From: Lysinibacillus sphaericus
GTDB taxonomy: Bacteria; Bacillota; Bacilli; Bacillales_A; Planococcaceae
Assembly: GCF_001629735.1 (NCBI RefSeq)
Contig: NZ_CP015224.1
Span: 62,001-126,000, forward strand
DNA length: 64,000 nucleotides
Direction: 5' to 3'
The notes beneath the pieces were generated by a model. That model saw only the letters and a list, made by a program, of their open reading frames with translations. It had not been told where the DNA came from and did no database searches. The translations under genes were made by a program, and so were the position numbers. Shown here in pieces: positions 41,601-48,710 of this stretch (position 1 is the first letter of the stretch; every line of letters begins with the position of its first letter).

Positions 41601-41795
41601 CTCATTCATGACTTGTTCAGGCGTTGCACCTGGATATACGCCCATGACAATTAAGTATGGGATCGAGATATCAGGTATAGATTCCATTTTCATTCTTGTG
41701 CCGGAATAAATACCAGAGACAGTGATGATAATTGTTAATAACCACACTGCCAATTTGTTTTTCAATACGAAATTAACTAAACCTTTCACCTTCAC
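38700..41795 (-). CDS. swrC: RND efflux transporter SwrC/AcrB family
   Basis: 1031 residues from GTG 41795, with AAAGGG about 5 bases upstream. Twelve membrane helices arranged as 1+5 twice with two large extracytoplasmic loops. RND motifs: PGATPEQVMNELSIPFEKSIESLEDVKAVYSTSS, AIAIQIVKGQDANTV, GRVIDDSIVVVENIYRR (proton-relay helix 4 aspartates), and GIVVTNAIVLVDRI in the second half. This is the Gram-positive HAE1 branch typified by B. subtilis SwrC (YerP), which gives surfactin self-resistance and swarming. Gly/Met-rich insert SAMMMGGGAGGALMY is seen. The divergent TetR gene mirrors yerO-yerP. The substrate here is inferred. Confidence 0.9.
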   Translation of the reverse strand: MKVKGLVNFVLKNKLAVWLLTIIITVSGIYSGTRMKMESIPDISIPYLIVMGVYPGATPEQVMNELSIPFEKSIESLEDVKAVYSTSSSNVAQVQVEYDYGIDMDEKKRQLEAALDNLKLPEGAQEPTIMAISMNMMPVVALSVSSSEEDIVDLTSTVEDVLLPKIEKIDGVASATITGQHIEQVSFKYDEEKMAALGLTEETVKQMIQASDMSLSLGLYQFTVGEQAVSVDGKVKSVDELKDLLIPVTPSATNPSPFVRLGDIAKIEVEGKVQSVSRTNGQDAIAIQIVKGQDANTVTVVNAVKDLMKDEEKRLDGLNVDISLDQGAPIEDSVFTMIEKAVFGGAIAVLIILLFLRDFKSTIISIVSIPVSVFMALLLLNWMDITLNIMTLGAITVAIGRVIDDSIVVVENIYRRIHLKQEKLTGRALIREATIEMFKPILSSTLVTVAVFAPLIFVGGMVGELFMPFALTMTFALGASLLVAITIVPALSHFLFRKKLYGEKKESQHKEVGKLATWYKGVLEKALNHKIITSLIAIFLLVGSLALTPLIGFSFMGSQEEKVMYLTYTPSTGELADETAANVEKVEKELMKRKDVDILQVSITDANNVDPSAMMMGGGAGGALMYLIFDPDMKDFPKAREEVEDYVFNIGQSGEWKSQNFSSMSMSSNEVSYTLYSDDLDKLRDAVNQVEGALKDVDGLEDIKSDNEDPYVENVLKVEQKNVLQYGLTTAQIVMALNANTSQEVLTTVKNDGKDIDVIVQRDAKAAATSLEDVLATEVKTALGTTMTIGELVDVEEGTTLNSLSRSKGEYFATVSGTIIGDDISKATSAADKKIDKLDLPKGVTTGVAGVAADMQETFTKLGVAMLAAIAIVYFILVVTFGEGLAPFAILFSLPFAVIGAFVGLFVTGQTISVSVMMGLLMLIGIVVTNAIVLVDRIIHMEHAGLVMREAILEAGATRLRPILMTAIATIGAMVPMALGSGGSGLISKDLAITVIGGLLSSTLLTLVVVPIVYEMLSKMLKKNRKDIEEN

Positions 41796-41831
41796 ACCTA
41801 CCCTTTATTGACTAACTAAATTCAATTATTT

Positions 41832-41860
41832 ATACTAATGACTAATCGGTCATTTGTCAA
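41832..41860 (-). promoter_or_regulatory. swrC promoter with TetR operator in the spacer
   Basis: Minus strand TTGACA (41860-41855), 17-bp spacer, TAGTAT (41837-41832). The inverted repeat AATGAC-TAATCG-GTCATT (41837-41854) fills the spacer exactly, the classic position for a repressor that blocks RNA polymerase. Confidence 0.7.
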
Positions 41861-41888
41861 CGAAATGCATTAGGAGAGAGTTAAAAAT

Positions 41889-42722
41889 ATGTTAAAAAAG
41901 CAATTAATTATGGAGAAAGCATTAGAGCTGTTTTCTGAACAGGGTTTTGAAGCTACATCAGTACAGCAAATAACAGAACGTTGTGGGATTTCTAAGGGTG
42001 CGTTTTACTTATCCTTCAAAACAAAAGACGAGCTTGTTATCTCTATGGTTGACTACTACTTACAACAATTTATTACAGATGTTGACCGAGTAGTCAGAGG
42101 GACGTATAACAAAGAAACGATTTTGGTTGAATTTTATAAAAGTATCTTTCAGGCATTCAAAAATCACTCTGCATCTGCTAGAGTATTTTTTAATGAGAAG
42201 GTCTTTCTAACAAAAAAAGAGCTATTTCATAAAATAACAGCGTATGAAGCAGAGATGTCTAAATCTATCATTTATATGCTGGAGCAACTTTATCAGGATA
42301 AGCTACAAGAAACAAAATACGATGTCATGTATTGTATTAAAGGTTTTATGAAGAGCTATGCGGAACTTTTTATCTTTTCAGATATGCCTCTCGATTTAGA
42401 ACAACTTGCGAAATCTTTAGCAGAAAAAACAGATATTATTGCACGACATACAACGATACCTTTTATTACGAAGGAGCTTGTTACTTTTATAGCGAAGCCT
42501 TGCGAACAGGATATTTCAAAGGAAATGTTACTGCAGTTAATTGAACAAAATATTGATAATACTGAGGATTCTATTGAAAAAGAATCATTGGAACTGCTAA
42601 AACTCGAAATAGAAAAGCCAACATACAGTAAAGCCATCGTAAAGGGGCTAATAGAAAATCTACGACTTAGCCCTGCGTATCATTGGATTGCTTATGTATG
42701 TGCAAAATACTTAAATATTTAA
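41889..42722 (+). CDS. TetR-family repressor, likely regulator of swrC
   Basis: 277 residues, longer than most TetR proteins. The N-terminal HTH (about 5-50) reads LIMEKALELFSEQGFEATSVQQITERCGISKGAFYLSFKTKDELV. The large C-terminal ligand domain has no recognisable subfamily motif. Divergent from the RND pump with 93 bases between, like yerO beside swrC (yerP) in B. subtilis. It probably represses the pump and perhaps itself through the palindrome at 41837-41854. Confidence 0.85.
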   Translation: MLKKQLIMEKALELFSEQGFEATSVQQITERCGISKGAFYLSFKTKDELVISMVDYYLQQFITDVDRVVRGTYNKETILVEFYKSIFQAFKNHSASARVFFNEKVFLTKKELFHKITAYEAEMSKSIIYMLEQLYQDKLQETKYDVMYCIKGFMKSYAELFIFSDMPLDLEQLAKSLAEKTDIIARHTTIPFITKELVTFIAKPCEQDISKEMLLQLIEQNIDNTEDSIEKESLELLKLEIEKPTYSKAIVKGLIENLRLSPAYHWIAYVCAKYLNI

Positions 42723-42730
42723 ATTATAGG

Positions 42731-42772
42731 ATAGAATTGCTCACTTTAGATCGGTGAACAATTCTATTTTTT
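42731..42772 (+). terminator. Intrinsic terminator of the TetR gene
   Basis: ATAGAATTGCTCAC / GTGAACAATTCTAT then TTTTTTT. The T run overlaps the end of the convergent kinase gene. Confidence 0.88.
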
Positions 42773-43575
42773 TATTTTTCTTTCAAATGTATGGAAATAT
42801 TTATTAAATGTGGCAGAGATCGGTAAGCCTCTAATGCACTACTAAAAGGGTCTTGAATCCATAATAATCGTTCGAGAAAATCCTTCACTTCTATCGGTAA
42901 ATTCAATTCTTGTTGCCACGTGTCCTCTTTCTTTTTACGTGGCTTAAAGTCTGAATAAAGTAAGAACAATAGAAAATGGCCCACGAAATATAGATCGCTA
43001 ATATGATTTTCAGCTCGCTTCGGGTTTTGTATAGAAGAAAGTTCCACTGCCTTTTGTAATGTCGTTGCGAGACCAAAATCTATAATGTGTAATTGTTGAT
43101 CAACCAATAAGATATTAGGTATACGTAAATCTCGATGGACAATTCCGTGATTGTGTAGCAGGATAATTTGTTCTAAAAGCTGTTTGGTTATTTCAAGTGA
43201 CTGAGCGACAGGAAATTTAACACCTTCTTGAAAAATAAGCTGTTCAAAGGTTTGGCCGTTTATATAGTCCATCATAAAATAAGGCATATCTTGGATAGTT
43301 CCAGTCGAATGGATTTTAGGTATATTCGGCAATGATAATTGCTGTAGAATTTGAATTTCCTGCCTGAATTTATGTATGGTCTTTTGGTGATGACGATGCT
43401 TGGGACGCAGGCATTTTAAGACGAACAGACCTGTTGATGAGCAATTTTCAATTAAGTACGCACGACCATATGAGCCAAAGCCAAGAAATTTTTTAAACGT
43501 GAAATCTGGATGCTCAGCTATGAAAAGCTCTACAGCATAATCAAAGTTTTTTTCTGAAAGTCGTTTCCACCACAT
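42772..43575 (-). CDS. Hanks-type serine/threonine protein kinase
   Basis: 267 residues containing a full small kinase domain: glycine loop GFGSYG (32-37), ATP lysine K54 in FVLKCLRP, helix-C glutamate E73, catalytic H147-R-D149-L-R-I-P-N154 and D166-F-G. In the catalytic loop the usual Lys (HRDLKxxN) is Arg, which some kinases tolerate. There is no membrane helix, so it is cytoplasmic, resembling soluble bacillar kinases such as PrkD/YbdM in size. Its ATG overlaps the stop of the preceding 59-codon SR-rich gene (TAATG), so the two are translationally coupled. That small basic Ser-rich protein is an obvious candidate substrate. Activity is inferred. Confidence 0.82.
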   Translation of the reverse strand: MWWKRLSEKNFDYAVELFIAEHPDFTFKKFLGFGSYGRAYLIENCSSTGLFVLKCLRPKHRHHQKTIHKFRQEIQILQQLSLPNIPKIHSTGTIQDMPYFMMDYINGQTFEQLIFQEGVKFPVAQSLEITKQLLEQIILLHNHGIVHRDLRIPNILLVDQQLHIIDFGLATTLQKAVELSSIQNPKRAENHISDLYFVGHFLLFLLYSDFKPRKKKEDTWQQELNLPIEVKDFLERLLWIQDPFSSALEAYRSLPHLINISIHLKEK

Positions 43576-43754
43576 TAGCTACTGAAAAAACTCAAAGAGC
43601 TGAAAAAACTACGTGAGCTTTTACGAGAACTACGTTTATAATGCTTATGGCCATAATAATTATGGCGTTTGGAATATCTGCGACGACTGCTTGATGAAGA
43701 ATAATGACGTTTGGATTTACCATTGAGTAGGGATTGAAGAAGTTTATTTAGCAT
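43575..43754 (-). CDS. 59-residue Ser/Arg/His/Tyr-rich basic protein coupled to the kinase gene
   Basis: Found by reading upstream of the kinase. ATG 43754 has AAAAGGAG 6-8 bases upstream; the stop TAA overlaps the kinase ATG. Composition is extreme: KSKRHYSSSSSRRRYSKRHN, then alternating Tyr/His/Lys, RSSRKSSRS and a Ser/Phe-rich tail; no acidic residue at all. It resembles phosphorylated Ser/basic-rich coat proteins such as CotG in style only, and I do not assign a family. With about twenty serines next to a Ser/Thr kinase gene in one coupled unit, a kinase-substrate pair is a reasonable hypothesis. The alternative is a nucleic-acid-binding peptide. Confidence 0.75.
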   Translation of the reverse strand: MLNKLLQSLLNGKSKRHYSSSSSRRRYSKRHNYYGHKHYKRSSRKSSRSFFSSLSFFSS

Positions 43755-43855
43755 AAAACGCTCCTTTTGGATGTTGTTATTACTATATACGCAAAAATAA
43801 AAAGGGAGGTTTCAAAAAAAGAAAAAAATTAAGTAAATTTACAATTAGCAAAAAG

Positions 43856-43889
43856 AAAGAAGCTATGTACATATTACATAGCTTCTTTC
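43856..43889 (-). terminator. Intrinsic terminator of rnjA
   Basis: Minus strand GGAAAGAAGCTATGT / ACATAGCTTCTTTC followed by TTTTTGC, 8 bases after the rnjA stop. Confidence 0.85.
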
Positions 43890-43896
43890 CATGAGG

Positions 43897-45567
43897 CTAA
43901 ACCTCCATAATAATCGGTAGAATCATTGGACGACGTTTTGTTTTTTCAAATAGGTAAGGACCTAAAACGTCTGTAATTTCGTTTTTAAGCTCTGTCCATT
44001 GAGGAGGGGTTTTGCTTTGAATGGTTTCATTCAGATGACGATTAAGCATTTTTTGAGCTTCATTGATCATCGTACCTGACTCGCGCATGTAGACAAAGCC
44101 ACGGGAAATGATATCAGGACCTGAAACAATTTTTTGATTTTCCATATCTACGCTTACGACTACGATAACTAGGCCTTCTTCAGAAAGAATGCGACGATCG
44201 CGCAACACAATATTACCAATATCTCCAATACCATTACCATCGATATAAACATCACCAGAAGGGATACGACCAGCCACATGTGCCTCATTGGCACTTAGTG
44301 CTAACACATCGCCATTTTCCATAACAAATGTATTTTCAAGTGGTACATCGCAATCTTCTGCTAAGTGTGTATGCATTTTTAACATACGGTATTCGCCATG
44401 GATAGGCATAAAAAACTTAGGTTTCATTAAACGTAGCATCAATTTTTGTTCTTCTTGTGAGCCGTGACCAGAAGTATGGATATTGTTTAATGCACCATGA
44501 ATAACTTCTGCACCCGCACGGAACAATAAATTGATGATTTTATTAACACTCACAGTATTACCAGGAACCGGTGAAGAAGAGAAAATAACTGTATCACCAG
44601 GTTGTATTTGGATTTGACGATGAGTACCATTGGCAATACGTGATAATGCAGCCATTGGTTCACCCTGTGAGCCTGTACATAAAATCATTACTTCATTTGC
44701 TGGAAGTCGATTAATGCTTTGAGCATCAATAAATGTATCTTTTGGAGCGTTGATATAACCAAGCTCGCGCCCAATTGTAATCGCATTATCCATAGAGCGA
44801 CCAAAGACAGCAATTTTTCTTCCGTATTTGATAGCAGCGTCTGTTGCTTGTTGTAAACGGTGAATATTTGACGCAAATGTAGCAAAAATAATTCGGCTAT
44901 CCACTTTACGGAAAATTTCATCGATACTTTTGCCAACTGTACGCTCTGACATTGTAAAATTAGGCTTTTCAGCGTTTGTACTATCTGATAGTAAGCAAAG
45001 TACGCCATCTCGTCCTATTTCGGCCATCTTTGTTAGGTTGGCTGGTTCGCCAACAGGTGTAAAGTCGAATTTAAAGTCACCTGTATGAACGATATTACCA
45101 GGTGGTGTTTTAACAACAATTCCATAAGCATCAGGGATACTATGAGTTGTTCTAAAGAAGCTAACAGATGTTTTTCTAAATTTAATAACATCTTCTTCTT
45201 TAATTTCGATGAGTTTAGTTGTACGTAGCAAGCCATGTTCTTCTAATTTATTACGTAATAAGCCAAGTGCGAGCTTACCACCATAGACTGGAACATTCAC
45301 TTGACGTAAAAGATAAGGAATACCGCCAATATGATCCTCATGTCCATGTGTAATAAATAGTCCTTTGATTTTATCGACGTTACGTACTAAATACGTATAG
45401 TCTGGAATAACATAGTCAATGCCGAGTAAGTCATCTTCTGGAAATTTAATGCCAGCGTCAATTAAAATAATTTCATCTTGAAATTGAACGCCATAAGTAT
45501 TTTTGCCGATTTCGCCCAGTCCGCCGAGCGCGAAAACAGCTGCTTGGTCATTTTTAACAAACTTCAT
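43897..45567 (-). CDS. rnjA: Ribonuclease J1
   Basis: 556 residues, the standard length. Metallo-beta-lactamase core with the zinc motif H74-G-H76-E-D78-H79 and later [12 protein letters not shown], a beta-CASP domain ([49 protein letters not shown]), and a C-terminal domain ending [12 protein letters not shown]. RNase J1 is a 5'-3' exonuclease and endonuclease central to mRNA decay and rRNA maturation. It begins 5 bases after the rpoY stop, using a GGAGG inside the end of rpoY. Same order (ykzG-rnjA) as in B. subtilis. Confidence 0.97.
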   Translation of the reverse strand: MKFVKNDQAAVFALGGLGEIGKNTYGVQFQDEIILIDAGIKFPEDDLLGIDYVIPDYTYLVRNVDKIKGLFITHGHEDHIGGIPYLLRQVNVPVYGGKLALGLLRNKLEEHGLLRTTKLIEIKEEDVIKFRKTSVSFFRTTHSIPDAYGIVVKTPPGNIVHTGDFKFDFTPVGEPANLTKMAEIGRDGVLCLLSDSTNAEKPNFTMSERTVGKSIDEIFRKVDSRIIFATFASNIHRLQQATDAAIKYGRKIAVFGRSMDNAITIGRELGYINAPKDTFIDAQSINRLPANEVMILCTGSQGEPMAALSRIANGTHRQIQIQPGDTVIFSSSPVPGNTVSVNKIINLLFRAGAEVIHGALNNIHTSGHGSQEEQKLMLRLMKPKFFMPIHGEYRMLKMHTHLAEDCDVPLENTFVMENGDVLALSANEAHVAGRIPSGDVYIDGNGIGDIGNIVLRDRRILSEEGLVIVVVSVDMENQKIVSGPDIISRGFVYMRESGTMINEAQKMLNRHLNETIQSKTPPQWTELKNEITDVLGPYLFEKTKRRPMILPIIMEV

Positions 45568-45572
45568 GTTTG

Positions 45573-45782
45573 TTAAATTTCCTCCAAGACGAAGTTCGGG
45601 CTTGCTTGTTCGTACTCCAAATAGTTACCTTCAAGCAGCTGGACGAACTCGATATTGTAGTTACGGTCTTTTAACTTTTGACGTACTTCTCGTTCTGAAG
45701 CAGCTTCAAGATATAGACTTTTAGTATTTTCGCGAACTGGAATCTCATTTGCATTTTCTTGATAATAAACTTTGTAAATCAT
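45573..45782 (-). CDS. rpoY: RNA polymerase epsilon subunit RpoY
   Basis: 69 residues, [20 protein letters not shown] through VLEEI, matching the DUF1447/RpoY family (YkzG). The frame is open upstream, but AAAGGAG 8 bases before ATG 45782 fixes the start. RpoY is a small subunit of Firmicute RNA polymerase. It is always found before rnjA, as here, with a 5-base gap. Confidence 0.95.
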   Translation of the reverse strand: MIYKVYYQENANEIPVRENTKSLYLEAASEREVRQKLKDRNYNIEFVQLLEGNYLEYEQASPNFVLEEI

Positions 45783-45876
45783 AGTTTGCTCTCCTTTAAT
45801 TGCGTACAATTTTATTGCACCTTTGACTACTACCACACACGTGCTACAAGAAAACAACGAATTTCTTATAAGAAGA

Positions 45877-45905
45877 AATGTACGTTTGTAGTCCTTGTAT
45901 CTCAA
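45877..45905 (-). promoter_or_regulatory. Probable promoter of rpoY-rnjA
   Basis: Minus strand TTGAGA (45905-45900), 17-bp spacer, TACATT (45882-45877). The leader of about 90 bases contains a TTCTTATAAGAA palindrome (45863-45874). Confidence 0.55.
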
Positions 45906-46017
45906 TACTTCGGTTGTGCACTATGTTATAAAATGAATAGGAAGTAGTGAGACAGTGGTTGCGTATAGCCAAATAAATGCATTTCCTTTATATTATCACG
46001 CAGTTCCTCTAAAATAA

Positions 46018-46044
46018 AGAAAAGCCCTTCAAATAATGAAGGGC
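46018..46044 (-). terminator. Intrinsic terminator of the cationic peptide gene
   Basis: Minus strand GCCCTTC-ATTATTT-GAAGGGC followed by TTTTCTTT, 6 bases after the small ORF. Confidence 0.85.
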
Positions 46045-46049
46045 AAATG

Positions 46050-46121
46050 TTAGGCAATTGATTTTTTTCCGAGTACGCCACGAAGTTGCTTCAACAATTT
46101 CCGTTTTAGTTTCTTCAGCAT
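46050..46121 (-). CDS. 23-residue cationic amphipathic peptide gene
   Basis: Reads MLKKLKRKLLKQLRGVLGKK and three more residues (SIA): ten Lys/Arg, no acidic residue. The spacing of leucines and basic residues fits an amphipathic helix. AAGGAG lies 9-12 bases before ATG 46121. The ORF has its own near-consensus promoter and its own terminator, so it is a self-contained unit of about 120 bases. I do not recognise the peptide. It may be a membrane-active or nucleic-acid/ribosome-binding micro-protein, or the RNA itself may be functional. Confidence 0.6.
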   Translation of the reverse strand: MLKKLKRKLLKQLRGVLGKKSIA

Positions 46122-46142
46122 GGCACATCACTCCTTAGGATC

Positions 46143-46171
46143 ATTATAATCAAAATTATTGTCTGTGTAAA
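46143..46171 (-). promoter_or_regulatory. Strong sigma-A promoter of the cationic peptide gene
   Basis: Minus strand TTTACA (46171-46166), exactly 17-bp spacer, TATAAT (46148-46143). One of the best promoters in the window. Confidence 0.75.
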
Positions 46172-46215
46172 GTCATTCACCTTGATGGGTACTATTTATA
46201 GAAAGGGATTATAAA

Positions 46216-46986
46216 ATGAATAAAATTTTGTTTTTTGATGTTGATGGCACTCTCTATAACAGCGAAAAAAAATTACCTGAATCTGCAAAAAATGCTCTTT
46301 TGGAAGCACGCTGCAATGGCTATGAATTGGCGATTGCTACAGGTCGTGCACCTTTTATGATTGAATCATTATTAGAAGAACTTGATATTAATACGTATGT
46401 TACTTTCAATGGACAGTATGTTGTTTATAAGGGTGAGGTTGTCTATACGAACGGAATTGAAAAAGATGAATTAGCTAAAATTATTGCTTTTGGTGAAGCT
46501 CGCAATGAACCGGTAGTGTTTTTAGATGACAAACGTATGATTGCGTCTGTCAGTGACCATATGATGGTAGCAGAAAGCTTGGATACACTTAAATACCCGT
46601 ATCCAGAATTAGATTCATCCTATTATATGCAGAATGATGTATATCAAACACTTATATTTATGGAAGAAAAAGATGAACCTTTATATTGTGAAATGTTTCC
46701 GAATGTCCAATTTGTCCGTTGGCATCCGTATTCTTGTGATATTTTGCCAAAGGGCGGTTCGAAGGCGGTAGGGATTGAAAAAGTATTGGATAAAATGGGC
46801 ATCACATTAAAGGATGCCATTGCTTTTGGAGATGGTATTAATGATATAGAAATGCTTCAAGCGGTTGGGACCGGTGTTGCAATGGGAAATGGTCATGAAC
46901 GAGTGAAGGCTATTGCACATCATATTGCCGATCATGTAGATGCAGATGGTCTCGCTAAAATAATGCGCAAGCTTGCTATCATATAA
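46216..46986 (+). CDS. ykrA: HAD-superfamily Cof-type phosphatase YkrA
   Basis: 256 residues. HAD motif I FFDVDGTLYNSEKKLPESA (nucleophile D8, acid D10), motif II IATGRAP, the Cof-type (IIB) cap in the middle, motif III KGGSKAVGIEKVLDKMG, and motif IV FGDGINDIEML. Such enzymes dephosphorylate sugar phosphates, flavin or pyridoxal phosphates with broad specificity. In B. subtilis ykrA lies between rnjA/ykzG and def (ykrB); here a phosphonate locus separates it from def. AAAGGG lies before ATG 46216, and a terminator follows. Confidence 0.88.
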   Translation: MNKILFFDVDGTLYNSEKKLPESAKNALLEARCNGYELAIATGRAPFMIESLLEELDINTYVTFNGQYVVYKGEVVYTNGIEKDELAKIIAFGEARNEPVVFLDDKRMIASVSDHMMVAESLDTLKYPYPELDSSYYMQNDVYQTLIFMEEKDEPLYCEMFPNVQFVRWHPYSCDILPKGGSKAVGIEKVLDKMGITLKDAIAFGDGINDIEMLQAVGTGVAMGNGHERVKAIAHHIADHVDADGLAKIMRKLAII

Positions 46987-46992
46987 TAAAGA

Positions 46993-47032
46993 AACAACTA
47001 GTTGACAATCGTAGCAACTAGTTGTTTTTTTG
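46993..47032 (+). terminator. Intrinsic terminator of ykrA
   Basis: AACAACTAGTTG / CAACTAGTTGTT followed by TTTTT; also close to the end of the convergent regulator gene. Confidence 0.88.
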
Positions 47033-47038
47033 GTTAAA

Positions 47039-47812
47039 TTACTGGTGTTCTTCAGAAATGTTCACTAGTTTTATTTCAACCCCTTTATCGGAAAAATGTT
47101 GAATCGTTTTTTTAGACAGTGTGTCGTCTGTAATAATGACATCTACTTCTTCAAGAGGACATACTTGAATAGCTACATCCTTGTTAAATTTTGAAGAATC
47201 AGTAGCGACATAGACGGTTTGAGAAATCGAAATAATTTTTTTTCTCGTAATAGCTTCTTCTAGATTAAAGTCGGAAATCCCCTTTTCAAGAGATACCCCA
47301 CTAGCGCAAATAAAAGCCCTATTAATATTTAGATGTTCGAAGTGGAAGAGAAATTCATTCGATGTAACGGATTTTTCAGAGTGACGCACTTTTCCACCGA
47401 GCAGTATAACTTCAATATTAGAGCCGATTAGATCGAAAGCTACAGGTAATGAGTTTGTCACGACTGTTAATTTTTCCTTGTCCAATAAAAATGGTGTCAT
47501 TTGATATGTAGTTGTTCCACTATCGATAAAAATACATTCTCCATCTTGAACAAGAGAAGCACTTGCTTTGGCGATGGCAATTTTTTCTGTTAACTGTTCA
47601 TGTAGTCGTTGATCAATTAGTCCCTCTACAGGTTCAATATATTTAATACCTCCATAAAACTTCTCAATTTTCTTGTCTTGCACTAGCTGTTGAATATCGC
47701 GACGAATTGTTTCCATTGAGACATTAAATTCTTTCGTGAGTGTTACCAATTTCACAACCTTATGCTGTCTTACAAATTGTAATATTTGTTGTTGTCTTTC
47801 AATCATATACAT
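47039..47812 (-). CDS. DeoR-family regulator of the phosphonate locus
   Basis: 257 residues. N-terminal DeoR HTH (MIERQQQILQFVRQHKVVKLVTLTKEFNVSMETIRRDIQQLVQDKKIEKFYGG), then a DeoR sensor domain with FIDSGTTTYQMTPFLLDKEKLTVVTNSLPVAF, which normally binds a phosphorylated sugar-like effector. It is divergent from an aminoethylphosphonate transporter/degradation operon. Phosphonate operons more often use GntR- or LysR-type regulators, so a DeoR protein is noteworthy. The effector might be phosphonoacetaldehyde or aminoethylphosphonate (inference). Two identical 10-bp repeats lie in the intergenic region. ATG 47812 or 47806 could be used. Confidence 0.87.
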   Translation of the reverse strand: MYMIERQQQILQFVRQHKVVKLVTLTKEFNVSMETIRRDIQQLVQDKKIEKFYGGIKYIEPVEGLIDQRLHEQLTEKIAIAKASASLVQDGECIFIDSGTTTYQMTPFLLDKEKLTVVTNSLPVAFDLIGSNIEVILLGGKVRHSEKSVTSNEFLFHFEHLNINRAFICASGVSLEKGISDFNLEEAITRKKIISISQTVYVATDSSKFNKDVAIQVCPLEEVDVIITDDTLSKKTIQHFSDKGVEIKLVNISEEHQ

Positions 47813-47831
47813 TTCATCACCTCTAATAGAT

Positions 47832-47883
47832 ATTTACTCAAAGTATACATAACTTTGTCAACAATTGGTCAGAATTTACTCAA
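47832..47883. promoter_or_regulatory. Two direct repeats, candidate operators of the DeoR regulator
   Basis: ATTTACTCAA occurs at 47832-47841 and 47874-47883, identical over 10 bases. They are 42 bp apart (about four helical turns), between the divergent regulator and transporter genes. Near-cognate TTTACACAA follows the second copy. Confidence 0.5.
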
Positions 47884-47957
47884 CATTTACACAAAGGCGT
47901 ATTTTCCTTTACAAATGGCCCCTATACTAAAGCTAAGAACTGAGAGAGGTGACCAAT

Positions 47958-48710
47958 TTGTTAGAACTGAAAAATATCTCAAAAAGCTATAAAAATAAGC
48001 AAGTCTTAGTAGATATCAATGTAACCATCGAATCAGGTGAAATCATATCTTTATTAGGGCCGAGTGGCTGCGGTAAAACTACTTTGCTTAATATCATCTT
48101 AGGGCTTACAGAGCAAACGGGTGGTCAGCTGCTCTACAATGGGCAAGATATATCGAAGAAATCCATGCAAGAAAGAGGATTCAATATTGTTTTTCAGGAT
48201 TTTGCGTTATTCCCTCATTTAAATGCCTACGACAATATTGTATATGGATTGAAAAATAAAAATAAGCAAATGTCCAAAGAAGATGTACAGGAATATATTG
48301 ATTTTTTAGAACTGACTCCGCATTTGCAAAAAAAGATTCATGAATTATCAGGTGGTCAAAAGCAACGTGTATCTATTGCTAGAACGCTTGTTATGCAACC
48401 CAACATACTTTTGTTAGATGAGCCGTTAAGCGCACTTGATGGGGTCATTAAGGAATCTATCAAGGAGCGTATTAAATCAATTGCTCGTGAATTTAATTTG
48501 ACGACAATTATTGTGACACATGATCCAGAAGAAGCGCTAACTTTATCGGATAAAGTTTTGATCATTAATGAAGGAACAGTCGCTCAATTCGGTACACCAC
48601 ATGAAATCGTAGCAGCACCGAAAAATTCATTTATTGAGGATTTTATTTTAAAGCAGCTTCATATTAAGCGAAATAATATCTATCAATTGTTTGGAGAAAC
48701 ATATGCTTAA
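47958..48710 (+). CDS. 2-aminoethylphosphonate ABC transporter ATPase
   Basis: 250 residues from TTG 47958; the more upstream GTG 47949 overlaps the ribosome site AGAGAGG and is unlikely. Walker [10 protein letters not shown], signature LSGGQKQRVSIART, Walker [14 protein letters not shown]-loop THDPEEALTLSD. It is of the FbpC/PotA-like import type. It overlaps the start of the permease gene by 8 bases. The substrate is assigned from phnW and phnX downstream in the same operon. Confidence 0.87.
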   Translation: MLELKNISKSYKNKQVLVDINVTIESGEIISLLGPSGCGKTTLLNIILGLTEQTGGQLLYNGQDISKKSMQERGFNIVFQDFALFPHLNAYDNIVYGLKNKNKQMSKEDVQEYIDFLELTPHLQKKIHELSGGQKQRVSIARTLVMQPNILLLDEPLSALDGVIKESIKERIKSIAREFNLTTIIVTHDPEEALTLSDKVLIINEGTVAQFGTPHEIVAAPKNSFIEDFILKQLHIKRNNIYQLFGETYA

